Source: Devosia sp. YIM 151766 (GTDB lineage Bacteria; Pseudomonadota; Alphaproteobacteria; Rhizobiales; Devosiaceae). Taken from it: a DNA stretch of 64,000 nucleotides. The DNA lies in contig NZ_CP127251.1 of NCBI RefSeq assembly GCF_030285925.1, positions 1,054,001 through 1,118,000 of the forward strand. Direction: 5' to 3'. Under the pieces are notes generated by a model that saw nothing but the letters and a program-made list of their open reading frames with translations, was not told the origin of the DNA and searched no databases. Each line of letters starts with the position of its first letter. The first letter of the stretch is position 1. The translations under genes and the position numbers were made by a program. This document shows, one piece after another, positions 24,652-33,867 of this stretch.

Positions 24652-26063
24652 TGACGGAGAGCAAGGAGTATCTTGAGCTTCATAGGGGGAAGTACCGGGT
24701 GCGTATCCGGGTCCCCGATGCCGTACGCCATCTTTTCGGCGGCAAGCGATACCTCAAGCAGTCACTAGGCACTGGAAACCTCAAGACCGCCAACGTCTTG
24801 AAGGGCGAGCACGTATCCCGCTTCAAGCTCCAGATTGCTCAGGCCGTAGATAGCGTCCAACCGGGAGCGACAATGTGGGAGGAAGCAAAGGTTCTCCGCA
24901 CCCGGCACCGCGTTCCCACCACAAGTCCAACTGTTGATACGGCGTACGAGATTGTCCAAAGGGCTGAGCAATTGGTCCGGTCTCAGGGTCTTGAGACGGC
25001 AAAGGCGTTTGCGGACACCGCGTTCGGACGCACCACCCCTCTCTCCGACCACCTAGAAGACTTCATAGGAGATAAGCCTTATAGGCCGAAGTCTGTGTTG
25101 GACCTCAGGCGTGGCATGAAGTGGCTGGCCGATTGGATGGCCAAGAAGCACCTGCCGCTCACGCTTGAGGCTGTAACCCAGCCGGTAGCTGGGGACTTCA
25201 TGCGTCATCTCGTGGTTACGCGTCAGCTCGACCGAAAGAACGCCGGAAAGTACATATCCTTTCTGCGATCCTACTGGGGATGGATGGAGGAACAGGGTCA
25301 TCGCCCGCGCAACTCCAGCCCGTGGCTTGGCAAACTTCCCGAGGCCAAGGGTCCAGGTCGTGGGATCGTTCTTGAGCCTGATGGCGGCAAGCGGGCTTTC
25401 GCAGAGGCCGAAATGCGGAAGCTACTCGGCGGGACACCAAAGGAGCATATCGCGGACCTCGTGAGGATTGCTGCCCTAAGTGGAATGCGACTGGAAGAAT
25501 GCTACCTTTTGAGGGTCCGCGATGTTGCAGGCGACGTGTTTACCGTGCGCGACGGCAAGACCGTGAATGCCGTACGAACTGTGCCAATCCACCCCGCACT
25601 TAGACCCATCATAAAGCGCCTCAAGAAAGACAAGCAGGAGACAGACTTCCTGTTGGACCCTGAAGCCGAAATCGTGGAGCACACCGACATCAGGTCGCAG
25701 GCGGCAAGTAAGGCCTTTGGGTATTACCGCCGGGCGCTGGGGGTCGATGAAAGGCCGAACGGGAAGCCCAAATCCAATGTGGACTTCCACAGCTTCAGGC
25801 GTTGGTTCATGCTACAAGCTCGCAACGCATTGCTGGCCGGCGCTAAGGGATACACTGAGTGGACCCTTGCGGATGTCGTAGGTCACAGCAAGGACGATCT
25901 GCCTCTCCAACTCACCATGTCGCATTATCCGGGGCCGTCACCGGAAGCTGCGAAGAGGGCCTGTGTGGAGGCCGTAAAGCTCCCATTGCCCTTGAACTCA
26001 GACACCTCATCACCATCTACCCACGACGCAAACGAAGAGGGGGAACTTCATGCCAGGACCTAA
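24651..26063 (+). CDS. Tyrosine recombinase/integrase of the small integrative element
   Basis: The 470-residue product has an N-terminal region (YLELHRGKYRVRIRVPDAVRHLFGGKRYLKQSLGT) of the type common in rhizobial integrases. The catalytic domain lies in the last third: Arg in AALSGMRLEECYLLRV, the HxxR box in DFHSFRRWF, the His in ADVVGHS and the probable nucleophilic Tyr in SHYPG. ATG at 24651 is preferred over an upstream TTG or the ATG at 24627, because the 25-base repeat precedes it. All four catalytic positions look intact, so the element may still move. Confidence 0.88.
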   Translation: MTESKEYLELHRGKYRVRIRVPDAVRHLFGGKRYLKQSLGTGNLKTANVLKGEHVSRFKLQIAQAVDSVQPGATMWEEAKVLRTRHRVPTTSPTVDTAYEIVQRAEQLVRSQGLETAKAFADTAFGRTTPLSDHLEDFIGDKPYRPKSVLDLRRGMKWLADWMAKKHLPLTLEAVTQPVAGDFMRHLVVTRQLDRKNAGKYISFLRSYWGWMEEQGHRPRNSSPWLGKLPEAKGPGRGIVLEPDGGKRAFAEAEMRKLLGGTPKEHIADLVRIAALSGMRLEECYLLRVRDVAGDVFTVRDGKTVNAVRTVPIHPALRPIIKRLKKDKQETDFLLDPEAEIVEHTDIRSQAASKAFGYYRRALGVDERPNGKPKSNVDFHSFRRWFMLQARNALLAGAKGYTEWTLADVVGHSKDDLPLQLTMSHYPGPSPEAAKRACVEAVKLPLPLNSDTSSPSTHDANEEGELHART

Positions 26064-26526
26064 GGCTCTCCACAGGCAGCGTCTTGGCATCGGCCAGCCT
26101 GGAGATGGCGACGCTCAGCCTCTCCACCAGCTCACACCTGTTGGCGAGCGGAAGGCTGAAGAGAAGAGGCGGAGGGCGCGTCCGAAGCAGCCGATCAAGG
26201 CTAATGGTGATGGTCTGACGGACTGGCTCATCAAGCACCTAAACCAGGCATGGTCCCCGAAGTCGGCTCGTGAGTTGGTCGCAGCATGGTACGCACACTG
26301 GCGAGGCCGCCCCGATAAGCCGGAGGGGATTATCAAGAAGAATATGACCCGCCATGTTGATAGGGCCTCGAAGTGGTTGGACCGCAAGGTACTGAGGGGT
26401 GAGATAGCCGTCTACGACAACGGCGGGGAGTGGAACGCCAAACGCTATTATAAGCCAGACGGCGTAAGGCTTCGGCAGCGCGGCGCACCATCACCATCTG
26501 AGATTTCCTCGGATGCAGAATTGTAA
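26050..26526 (+). CDS. Small basic protein of unknown function behind the integrase
   Basis: The product has 158 residues and overlaps the integrase end by 14 bases. It is rich in Arg, Lys and Pro in the first 45 residues (RKAEEKRRRARPKQPIK), then has a helical part WLIKHLNQAWSPKSARELVAAWYAHW and VDRASKWLDRKVLRGEIAVYDNGGEW. I do not recognise a family. Coupling to the integrase and the basic composition suggest a recombination or regulatory accessory protein. Confidence 0.55.
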   Translation: MPGPKALHRQRLGIGQPGDGDAQPLHQLTPVGERKAEEKRRRARPKQPIKANGDGLTDWLIKHLNQAWSPKSARELVAAWYAHWRGRPDKPEGIIKKNMTRHVDRASKWLDRKVLRGEIAVYDNGGEWNAKRYYKPDGVRLRQRGAPSPSEISSDAEL

Positions 26527-26818
26527 TTTCTCTAACCTAATCAGCTTTCTAGAATTAGTCTCGTACTAGAAATAACAATATGTGTTGCCTACGCGGCTCC
26601 ATTAGGTAGCCATCAGAATAGCGGCCATTTATCAAACCGTACAAAATACGCGACGAGCGGGGCCGTTATGCTCGACAACCCGTTGCCGTTAAGCTCACAC
26701 GAGTTGGGCTCTTAAACGTTATCCCATCAGTGTTCCCTCCTGATGCCTTTGCGCACAGCGGGACCACCACTTCACCTCCATTCATCACCATCAGCCACCC
26801 CGAAAGGAAGGCCATATG
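26527..26818. other. AT-richer gap between the integrase unit and IS21 copy 2
   Basis: About 290 bases with no convincing frame. It starts with an AT-rich run (TTCTCTAACCTAATCAGC). I see no repeat or RNA gene. Confidence 0.4.
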
Positions 26819-26936
26819 TGTGTTTCGGCATGCAAATTTGACCCCTTACCGGGGGTAATCGGCGTCCAATATTGACCCCCCATTTTGTGTTTTAGGCAGA
26901 CTGTCCGTCCTTTGGTTTGGGATAGGCGGTTGGGGG

Positions 26937-28439
26937 ATGAAGTGCGTGGATACGATTGCACGGGTTCGTCGGGCATATTTTGTGCAGGGCAAGTCCATCA
27001 AGCAGATTGAGCGGGAGTTGCATGTTGCGCGCAACACGGTGCGCAAGATCATCCGGTCGGGTGAGACGAGCTTTTCCTATGAGCGTGAGAAGCAGCCGCT
27101 GCCCCGGATCGGTCCGTGGCAGGGGGATCTGGATAAGCTATTGCTGGCCAATGAAGGGAAGGCTGCGCGTGAGCGGCTGACGCTGATCCGGGTGTTCGAG
27201 GAACTCACGGGACTGGGCTATTCGGGCAGCTACGATGCAGTTCGTCGCTATGCCCGGAACTGGGATCAGGATCGCTCCGCTACGGTTGCATCCGCCTTCG
27301 TGCCGCTGAGCTTTGCGCCGGGCGAGGCCTACCAGTTCGACTGGAGCCACGACGTGGTGCTGATCAACGGCACCACGGTGACGGTCAAGGTCGCCCATGT
27401 CCGGCTCTGCCATAGCCGGATGCTGTTCGTGCGGGCCTATCCACGCGAGACCCAGGAGATGGTGTTCGACGCTCATGATCGGGCCTTCGCCTTCTTCAAG
27501 GGCACCTGCACGCGCGGCATCTACGACAACATGAAGACGGCGGTCGATACGATCCTGGTGGGCAAGGATCGAGTCTACAATCGCCGGTTCCTGCAGATGT
27601 GCGGGCATTATCTGATCGACCCTGTGGCCTGCACACCCGCCTCAGGTTGGGAGAAGGGCCAGGTCGAGAACCAGGTCGGGCTGGTGCGGGAGCGCTTCTT
27701 CACGCCCCGCCTGCGCGTGAGCAGCTATGACGAGCTCAATGCCCTGCTGCTGGACAAGACCATTGCCTATGCCCGGGCGCATCGCCATCCCGAGTTCCGC
27801 GACCAGACCATCTGGGAAGCCTTCGAGGCAGAGCGCGGCAGTCTGGTGCCTTATGCCGGCCGGTTCGACGGCTTCCATGCGGTGACGGCCTCGGTCTCCA
27901 AGACCTGCCTGGTTCGGTTCGATAACAACAAGTACTCGGTGATGGCCAGTGCGGTGGGGCGACCGGTCGAGATCCGGGCCTATGCCGATCGGATCGAGCT
28001 GCGTCAGGACGGCAGGCCAGTGGGTGAACATCCCCGCATCTTCGGTCGCGACCAGACCGTCTATGACCCCTGGCATTACGTGCCGGTGCTGGCGCGCAAG
28101 CCCGGCGCCTGGCGCAATGGCGCGCCCTTCAAGGACTGGGTGCTGCCGGCCAGCATCGAGAAGATCCGGCGCCGGTTGGGCTCGGCAACCGATGGGGGCC
28201 GGCAGATGGTCACCATCCTGACCGCCGTGCTCAGCGATGGCTTGCCGGCGGTCGAGGCGGCCTGTGCCGAGGCGCTGCGTGAAGGGGTCTGCTCCGCCGA
28301 TATCGTGCTCAACATCCTGGCCCGGCAGCGCGAACCCCGCAGCCCGGTCACCATCCTCAATACCCCACAGGCCCTCCGGCTCCGCGTCGAGCCCATGGCC
28401 GACTGTTCCCGCTACGACAGCCTGAGGAGGGCAATATGA
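26937..28439 (+). CDS. istA: IS21 transposase (intact)
   Basis: This 500-residue DDE transposase has an N-terminal helix-turn-helix [20 protein letters not shown], the first catalytic Asp in YQFDWSHDV, the second region [14 protein letters not shown], and the Glu in [17 protein letters not shown]-terminal beta-barrel region follows ([11 protein letters not shown]). It is the intact counterpart of the amber-interrupted istA in copy 1. It overlaps istB by ATGA (28436-28439). Confidence 0.93.
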   Translation: MKCVDTIARVRRAYFVQGKSIKQIERELHVARNTVRKIIRSGETSFSYEREKQPLPRIGPWQGDLDKLLLANEGKAARERLTLIRVFEELTGLGYSGSYDAVRRYARNWDQDRSATVASAFVPLSFAPGEAYQFDWSHDVVLINGTTVTVKVAHVRLCHSRMLFVRAYPRETQEMVFDAHDRAFAFFKGTCTRGIYDNMKTAVDTILVGKDRVYNRRFLQMCGHYLIDPVACTPASGWEKGQVENQVGLVRERFFTPRLRVSSYDELNALLLDKTIAYARAHRHPEFRDQTIWEAFEAERGSLVPYAGRFDGFHAVTASVSKTCLVRFDNNKYSVMASAVGRPVEIRAYADRIELRQDGRPVGEHPRIFGRDQTVYDPWHYVPVLARKPGAWRNGAPFKDWVLPASIEKIRRRLGSATDGGRQMVTILTAVLSDGLPAVEAACAEALREGVCSADIVLNILARQREPRSPVTILNTPQALRLRVEPMADCSRYDSLRRAI

Positions 28440-29167
28440 TGGAACGCTCCGAGATCCTGACCACCATGAACACGCTCAAGCTCTATGGCATGAAGAGCGC
28501 CTATGACGAGATCATCGCCACGGCGATCAAACGCGAGCATCAGCCCGCTCGCATCGTCTCGGACCTGCTCACCTCCGAGATCGCCGAGAAGCAGGCCCGC
28601 TCGATCAAGTACCAGATGACCATCGCCAAGCTGCCCCTGGCCAAGGACATCGACGACTTCACCTTCGAAGGCACTGGCATCAACGAGACCCTGGTGCGCG
28701 ATCTGGCCGCCGGCAACTTCCTGGCCATGCAGCGTAACCTGGTGCTGGTCGGTGGTACCGGAACTGGCAAGACCCATCTGGCGATCGCCATTGCCCGGGC
28801 CTGCATCCGCAACGGCGCGCGAGGCCGCTTCTTCAACGTCGTCGATCTGGTCAACCGGCTCGAGGCAGAGACCCGCGCCGGTCGGCAGGGGCGCCTGGCC
28901 GACTATATGGGCCGCAAGGACGTCGTCGTGCTCGATGAACTGGGCTATCTGCCCTTCGCCCAGTCAGGAGGCCAGTTGCTGTTCCACCTGATCAGCCGCC
29001 TCTACGAGCAGACCTCGGTCATCGTCACCACCAACCTCACCTTCGGGGAATGGCCGTCCGTCTTCGGCGACGCCAAGATGACCACGGCGCTGCTCGACCG
29101 GCTCACCCATCACTGCGATATCGTCGAAACCGGCAACGACAGCTGGCGCTTCAAAAACCGTATCTGA
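28436..29167 (+). CDS. istB: IS21 transposition helper ATPase
   Basis: The 243-residue AAA+ protein has Walker [12 protein letters not shown] and Walker [11 protein letters not shown]. It is nearly identical to the product of 9366-10097. It pairs with IstA for target choice. It is intact. Confidence 0.93.
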   Translation: MMERSEILTTMNTLKLYGMKSAYDEIIATAIKREHQPARIVSDLLTSEIAEKQARSIKYQMTIAKLPLAKDIDDFTFEGTGINETLVRDLAAGNFLAMQRNLVLVGGTGTGKTHLAIAIARACIRNGARGRFFNVVDLVNRLEAETRAGRQGRLADYMGRKDVVVLDELGYLPFAQSGGQLLFHLISRLYEQTSVIVTTNLTFGEWPSVFGDAKMTTALLDRLTHHCDIVETGNDSWRFKNRI

Positions 29168-29326
29168 CATCCTGCCCCCGCGGGCCGGATAGCGCCGCAA
29201 CCCTGACCAGCTCTGCCATCCGCCCCGCTCCACAGCCATCCAATAAGGGGGTCAATATTGGGCGCCGATAAGGGGTCAAAGTTCGGTGCCGATTGACAAG
29301 GCCTTTGCCTTAGACCGATAGTTGGA

Positions 29327-30337
29327 TCAGCGAGCAGCGTTTGGCCCGTCCCCAAGCACAGCCCCGATGCGGTTCTTCAACTTCTCCCTGAGGTCCCCTG
29401 CGTCGGTCCACGTGATGTGATTGAACTGGCGGGTGTCGAAGTGCACATAATTGATGTGGTCCTCACGGCACATCCAGATGACGGGGATACCTAGGCCCTG
29501 CGCGAAGCCTGCCTCATAGTAGACCCCGCCTCTCGGTATGGCGACCGGCTGGCCACCATCGTCCACCACCCCACACGTGAAGTCAGCCACCACGAAGCGA
29601 GACCGGCGTATCTCTGCAATGATTTCGTCGTCAATGCGGTTGGCGTGTTCCTTTTGGTCGATCCTCATGGGGAGATATCCGGCGTCTCTAATGGCCGGCG
29701 CAATGCCCTCATTGTAGGCTGAGGTAATTTCAGGGCCGAACCACATGGCAACGAAGGCCTGGTCAGATGAGACTCCGGCATTGTCCAGTTGCTGAAGATA
29801 CTGCCATCCCTCGATAGTCAAAGCTAAGTAGGTCTGGTTGTTGGTGAGAGCGGCAAAGCCCTTTTCGACAGCGTACTCTACCAGCGCAGACAACTCGTCT
29901 GAGGTCGTGCTTTCGGTCCAAAGTGACGCAGCAACCCGATTTTTCTGGGCGCTGGCCAGCAAATCACCCGATGCAAGATACGGAGTTTCCCAGGGCAGGC
30001 TGTCCCCAATGTTGCGGAGCCTAGACTCAAGGAACCTGTAAAGCCGCTCAACTCGTTCCTTCACAGCTAGGGGCTGGCCGGAATCCGTTAACTCCAACAC
30101 GCTGGTGGTCACCATTGGCTCATCGACACCAAGTCTGATTTGGTCCACAAGCCAGGTCGCCAACCGTGCAGCTTCTGCACCGCTTATCCCGTTTTCAAGC
30201 AGTGCTTTAGCGGAGCCAGACACGCGGTATATCCCATCAAAGGGCGGGGACTTAATGCGATGGAAGTCGCCGCTGCTGGGAAGCTCTTCGGCGAACTCAT
30301 AATCTGAGACTGGGCACACGACTTTCTTTGCGACCAC
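29327..30337 (-). CDS. Candidate defence effector: unknown N-terminus plus nucleoside-deoxyribosyltransferase/TIR-like C-terminal domain
   Basis: The product has 336 residues. The last ~145 (from about residue 190) have the flavodoxin-like pattern of nucleoside 2-deoxyribosyltransferase/TIR-like enzymes: QAFVAMWFGPEITSAYNEGI, DDEIIAEIRRSRFVVADFT, and GGVYYEAGFAQGLGIPVIW with the Glu at the catalytic place. Such domains hydrolyse nucleosides or NAD. The N-terminal half contains no family I know and could be a sensor. It is the only non-recombination cargo between the two cores, in a setting full of defence genes. An anti-phage role is inference; a metabolic nucleoside hydrolase is possible. 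Confidence 0.6.
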   Translation of the reverse strand: MVAKKVVCPVSDYEFAEELPSSGDFHRIKSPPFDGIYRVSGSAKALLENGISGAEAARLATWLVDQIRLGVDEPMVTTSVLELTDSGQPLAVKERVERLYRFLESRLRNIGDSLPWETPYLASGDLLASAQKNRVAASLWTESTTSDELSALVEYAVEKGFAALTNNQTYLALTIEGWQYLQQLDNAGVSSDQAFVAMWFGPEITSAYNEGIAPAIRDAGYLPMRIDQKEHANRIDDEIIAEIRRSRFVVADFTCGVVDDGGQPVAIPRGGVYYEAGFAQGLGIPVIWMCREDHINYVHFDTRQFNHITWTDAGDLREKLKNRIGAVLGDGPNAAR

Positions 30338-30408
30338 GAACTGACTCCTGATCCATCATCTTCCAAACCTTGAGCACGAGTCGGGCCGCAGCGCCAAAGA
30401 CCAATAAA

Positions 30409-30433
30409 ATGGGGGCACAAAGCGGGGGCACAA
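30409..30433. repeat. Inner 25-base repeat, right copy
   Basis: It is identical to 24627-24651 and contains GGGGGCACAA twice, 13 bases apart. It lies about 60 bases inside the right-hand core; the left copy is about 65 bases inside the left core. This symmetry supports a role as integrase arm sites. Confidence 0.5.
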
Positions 30434-30437
30434 ATGA

Positions 30438-30467
30438 AAAAGACCTCCCGAAGAAGGTCTTGTTTTT
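30438..30467. terminator. Bidirectional Rho-independent terminator
   Basis: The stem AAGACCT / AGGTCTT has an 8-base loop and is flanked by TGTTTTT on the plus strand and by a T-run on the minus strand. It stands between the element's right end and the outer sequence and would insulate the element's genes in both directions. Confidence 0.7.
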
Positions 30468-30491
30468 CAACGACTTAGCAATATCAAAAGG

Positions 30492-30534
30492 AAGTGGCGG
30501 AGGGGATGGGCCTCATATCCAACCTTCTCCACCT
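30492..30534. repeat. att-like core 3, right end of the integrative element
   Basis: A 43-base segment identical to 5627-5669 at 41 positions. With core 2 at 24546 it brackets a 6-kb unit carrying integrase, an accessory gene, IS21 copy 2 and the candidate effector. See core 1 for the tRNA-Ser-like feature. Confidence 0.6.
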
Positions 30535-30818
30535 CGTGCCGACCTCCCAAGGCTCTGCTTAAGCTTGGATCGAAACTTAAATGATGATTAAATTTCAACA
30601 GCTTACCTAAGTAGTCGTCCTTGAACCGATCAATCTGATGCATTCGCTCGTGCAGGATGGTGACGATGCCGATATCGTCGTTCGAAAGCCGTCTCCAATA
30701 AACGAAATGGCGCTCGTGGCGGAAGAAATACCCTTCCACCCCAAACTCTGCCGGCACGGGCCTCGACATCACGCCACGCGCTTCTATCTGCTCGAATGCG
30801 GCGAAGAGGGCAGAAGCG
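30535..30818 (-). pseudogene. RelE/ParE-family toxin, remnant
   Basis: On the minus strand the frame reads LFAAFEQIEARGVMSRPVP, then EGYFFRHERHFVYWRRL and DIGIVTILHERMHQIDRF, the middle and end of a ParE-type toxin (beta-strand R-H-x-V-x-Y, then the ILH-x-R-M motif). The N-terminal half is missing, cut by the IS3 fragment beginning near 30820. Beyond RFKDDY the frame runs on through core 3 to a stop at 30467, so its natural 3' end seems altered too. No antitoxin gene is adjacent. Confidence 0.7.
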
Positions 30819-30819
30819 C

Positions 30820-31392
30820 CGGTTCAAGCGCACCACCGATAGCGAGCATGCTTGGCCCGTGGTGCCGAACTTGCTCGACCAGGTGTTCCAGGCCGAGGCG
30901 CCCGATCAAAAATGGGGCGTCGATATCTCCTACATCTGGACCAGGGAAGGCTGGCTGTATCTCTCGGTGGTGCTGGACCTGTTCTCCCGCCGGATCGTTG
31001 GCTGGGCCACCAGCGATCGACTGCATAAGGCCTTGGCTCTGTCGGCGCTCCGCAAGGCCCTGGTGATGCGCCAGCCGACGGCGGGCCTGATCCACCATTC
31101 GGACCGCGGCGCCCAATATTGTGCCGCGGATTATCAGGCCGAGCTGCGCCGAAACGGGATCAGCATCTCAATGTCGGGCAAGGGAAATTGTTATGATAAC
31201 GCCATGGTCGAGACCTTCTTCAAGACCATCAAATCCGAGCTGATCTGGCGCACACGCTTCCAGACCAGGCAGGATGCCCAACAGGCCATTGCCCGCTCCA
31301 TCGACGGATTCCACAACCCGGTGAGGCGGCACTCCGCACTCGACTATCAAAGCCCGGTCCAGTTCGAAAACCGGGCGCGACAAACAAGCTAA
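30820..31392 (+). pseudogene. IS3-family OrfB transposase, N-terminally truncated
   Basis: About 190 residues hold the full DDE core: Asp in DQKWGVDISYIWT, Asp in IHHSDRGAQY, Glu in NAMVETFFKTIKSELIW, and the typical end HSALDYQSPVQFE. The first ~90 residues and OrfA are missing. It abuts a ParE remnant on the left. It cannot transpose alone. Confidence 0.85.
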
Positions 31393-31489
31393 TGCCTCTC
31401 CACTAAAGCGGGGAAAGTCCACATTTAGCTGAGGCAACGGCGCAATCGCTCAGGAACATCTCAACGTGAGGCAATACGGAGTCCCATCC

Positions 31490-32030
31490 TGATCGTCGCG
31501 CTATAGCGCAGTGTCGTGAACGCCTCCGGCAGTTCCCAGCCCTGCAGCGGTGCCGCCTGATCGAACGCGTTGATCTTGTGCTCGATCAGCGGCAGGTAAT
31601 GTAGCGGATCGGGATATGGGCGACCTTGATCGTAACCGTTGCACCATTGAGAACGACAATCTCGTGGCTCCAGTCGAACTGGTAAGCCTCTCCAGGTGCA
31701 GAACTCAGCGGCAGATAGGCCGAAGATGCCGATTGCGAGCGCTCACGGCTCCAGCGCCGCCCATAGCGCCGGACCGCATCATAGCTGCCCTGATAGCCGA
31801 GCCCGCAAAGCTCCTCGTAAATCCGGATCAGCGTCAGCCGCTCCCGCGAGGGCTTGCCTTCATTGGCCAGCAGCAGACGATCCAACCCCGCCTGCCACGG
31901 CCCGATGGCCGGCAGGGGCTGAGTCTCTCATTCATAGGAAAAGCGCGTCTCACCCGGTCGGATGATCTTGCACATCGTGTTGCGCGCAACATGCAGCTCA
32001 CACTCGATCTGCTTGATGGACTTGAGCAAT
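31490..32030 (-). pseudogene. istA: Degenerate istA of a third, different IS21-type element
   Basis: Minus-strand pieces include [21 protein letters not shown] sequence near 32000, then [52 protein letters not shown] (31586-31885). After a break comes LPLIEHKINAFDQAAP (about 31550-31600), the C-terminal IstA part. Most of the catalytic domain is deleted and stops interrupt the frame. It is distinct in sequence from copies 1 and 2. Confidence 0.75.
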
Positions 32031-32281
32031 CACCCTGCCCTCCAGAGTGCCGGGACTAACGATGACCTCTCGTGAGCGCGACTTCCTCAAGGCGCGCAAA
32101 CCCAACCCTCCCGGAACACAATAGGATGAAGCGCCCGAGCAAGTGGGGAGCGCCGCGCTCGCCCAATGCACGACCGAGCCCGAATGGCTCAAATAACAAG
32201 AGGCTTCTACTCGTGACAGGATGCGGTCTGGAACTCACGTCAACGAGCAGTACGCGTCCATTTGGCTTGTTGGATGGCTCG
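32031..32281. other. Gap between mobile debris and the catabolic locus
   Basis: I see no supported gene in these 250 bases. Open frames on both strands lack recognisable motifs. This is the right-hand edge of the mobile region that starts near 4320. Confidence 0.35.
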
Positions 32282-32920
32282 TTAGCACGAATGTTCGCCA
32301 AACAGGCGATAGGTGACCGAGCGCGGCTTGTTACCTTCTTCCGGGGTGGCAGGCACGAAAGAGGAAATGCCTCCCGAAAGTTCGGCCGGCAAAATCATGA
32401 CGCGGACAAAGGCGCTGGCGCTGTCATGGATATTCTTGCCGATGACCCAGTCTGTACCGGTTTCGAACCAGGCATGGCCGGTATCGATGCGTTCGCTGTC
32501 TTCACCGATATAGGCATGCAGCCGGCCTTTGAGCAGGCGGCGAATGCCGGGGCCGCGATGGCCGTGCAGGGGCGTCTGGGCGCCCGGGTTCGACTCGACG
32601 CGGTCGGCCCGGAAGATGCGCTTGCCTGAATAAGCCTGCGGCAGCCGGCGCGAGATGACGAGGCTGATACCGGCGCCATCAAGCACAGGCTGGGTGATGG
32701 GTGCAAATTCGTAGAGCCAGGCCGTGCCGGTGCCCGCGAAACTAAAGGGGCCGTCGACGAAGTGGCCATTATCGGCTTCGACCGACGTACCATCCACTTC
32801 AGCAGTGCCTGAGGCAACATAGACAAAGGCCACGCCAGAGACGGCGACGGTCATGGCTTCGGGAGTGGCGGTAAGGTCGTAGACGCTGAGGCGGTACTGG
32901 TTCAGCTCAAGTGCGGTCAT
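32282..32920 (-). CDS. Cupin-domain protein
   Basis: This 212-residue bicupin-like protein has an N-terminal half with a beta-barrel pattern (SGVAFVYVASGTAEVDG). The C-terminal half holds the metal-type motif PGAQTPLHGHRGPGI (His-x-His) and a later HAWFETGTDWV. It probably binds a metal and may be an isomerase or hydrolase for a sugar acid or ureido compound. It follows the alpha/beta hydrolase gene by 29 bases in the same direction, so both likely form a short operon. Confidence 0.75.
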   Translation of the reverse strand: MTALELNQYRLSVYDLTATPEAMTVAVSGVAFVYVASGTAEVDGTSVEADNGHFVDGPFSFAGTGTAWLYEFAPITQPVLDGAGISLVISRRLPQAYSGKRIFRADRVESNPGAQTPLHGHRGPGIRRLLKGRLHAYIGEDSERIDTGHAWFETGTDWVIGKNIHDSASAFVRVMILPAELSGGISSFVPATPEEGNKPRSVTYRLFGEHSC

Positions 32921-32949
32921 GAAAGATCTTTCGTGGGAAGGAAAAACAA

Positions 32950-33825
32950 CTAGCGACGAGGCTGGGCCAGACGCAGCATGGCACCGCCGACAGGACTTTC
33001 CGGCTGCATGAAGGGCAGCAGGATATTGAAATGGTTGTAATTGGGCAGCACATGCACTTCCGGCTGGTTGCCGTGGCGGTGCAGGTGATGCGAATAGCGG
33101 AAACTCTGGTCAATCCACTGCCAGGGCTCGTCCCCGCCAACCATCACAGCGACCGGGCAATGCACGAGGGGCGTGCGCGTTTCCACATTGCGATTTTCAA
33201 TGGTCTTGGGCGTAAGCTTGAGCTGTGCATTGACCGTGGTGAGCATAGCCGGCGCTGGATCATAAATGCCGCTGACGGCAACCGCGCCGACAAAGCAGGT
33301 CGGATCGACGCCACGTGCCGCCCAATCTGTGGCCAGCACTTCAGCGACCAGATGCGCACCGGCAGAATGACCCGACAGGCTGATCGCGGTGGCGTCGCCA
33401 CCGTATCGCGCAATGTTCTTGGTCACCCATTCCACCCCGGCAAGTGCTGATTCTGCGACCTGGTCAAGGGTTGAGGCTGGACACAATTCGTAGTTCATGA
33501 TCACGGCGGTGATGCCATGCCGTACCAGCATCCCGGCGATGAAGGCATAGTTGGATTTGTCCTGGGCGCGCCAATAGCCACCATGCAGGTAGATGTGAAC
33601 GGGGTGCGGTCCGTTGCCTGGTGCCGGGTAAATATCAAGCGTATGCAGCTCGTGGTCGCCATAGGCAATGTCGGCGTGACGGGGTAGTTCATTGAGTGCC
33701 TGCTCATTGGCCGGCTCGCGCAAAGCGCGATACTCGTTGAAGTTTGGGCAGGCTTTTTGCGGGTTGTAGTGGCGCTCATGCTCTTCGGGCGTGAGGCCGT
33801 CCCAGATTTTTGCAGCGTTGGTCAT
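32950..33825 (-). CDS. Alpha/beta hydrolase, esterase/kynurenine formamidase-like
   Basis: The product has 291 residues from ATG at 33825, preceded by AGGACGG; an in-frame ATG at 33867 would add 14. The oxyanion motif HGGYW is near residue 83, the nucleophile elbow GHSAG near 150, and the catalytic His is probably in NYNHFNI. The pattern is that of the hormone-sensitive-lipase/kynurenine formamidase branch, acting on small esters, lactones or amides. It is divergent from the enolase-superfamily gene at 33970. Confidence 0.83.
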   Translation of the reverse strand: MTNAAKIWDGLTPEEHERHYNPQKACPNFNEYRALREPANEQALNELPRHADIAYGDHELHTLDIYPAPGNGPHPVHIYLHGGYWRAQDKSNYAFIAGMLVRHGITAVIMNYELCPASTLDQVAESALAGVEWVTKNIARYGGDATAISLSGHSAGAHLVAEVLATDWAARGVDPTCFVGAVAVSGIYDPAPAMLTTVNAQLKLTPKTIENRNVETRTPLVHCPVAVMVGGDEPWQWIDQSFRYSHHLHRHGNQPEVHVLPNYNHFNILLPFMQPESPVGGAMLRLAQPRR

Positions 33826-33867
33826 AACCGTCCTGTGGCGATCGATACGAGGTTTGATTGCCACCAT

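Larger units (their letters stand above)
26819..29298 (+). mobile_element. IS21-family insertion sequence, copy 2 (intact)
   Basis: The element is 2480 bases, starting TGTGTTTCGGCATGC and ending with the complement of TGTCAATCGGCACCG, with repeated TTGACCCC blocks near each end as in copy 1. It carries intact istA and istB in plus orientation, inverted relative to copy 1. It is inserted inside the small integrative element (24546-30534). I cannot see a clear target duplication. Confidence 0.87.
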
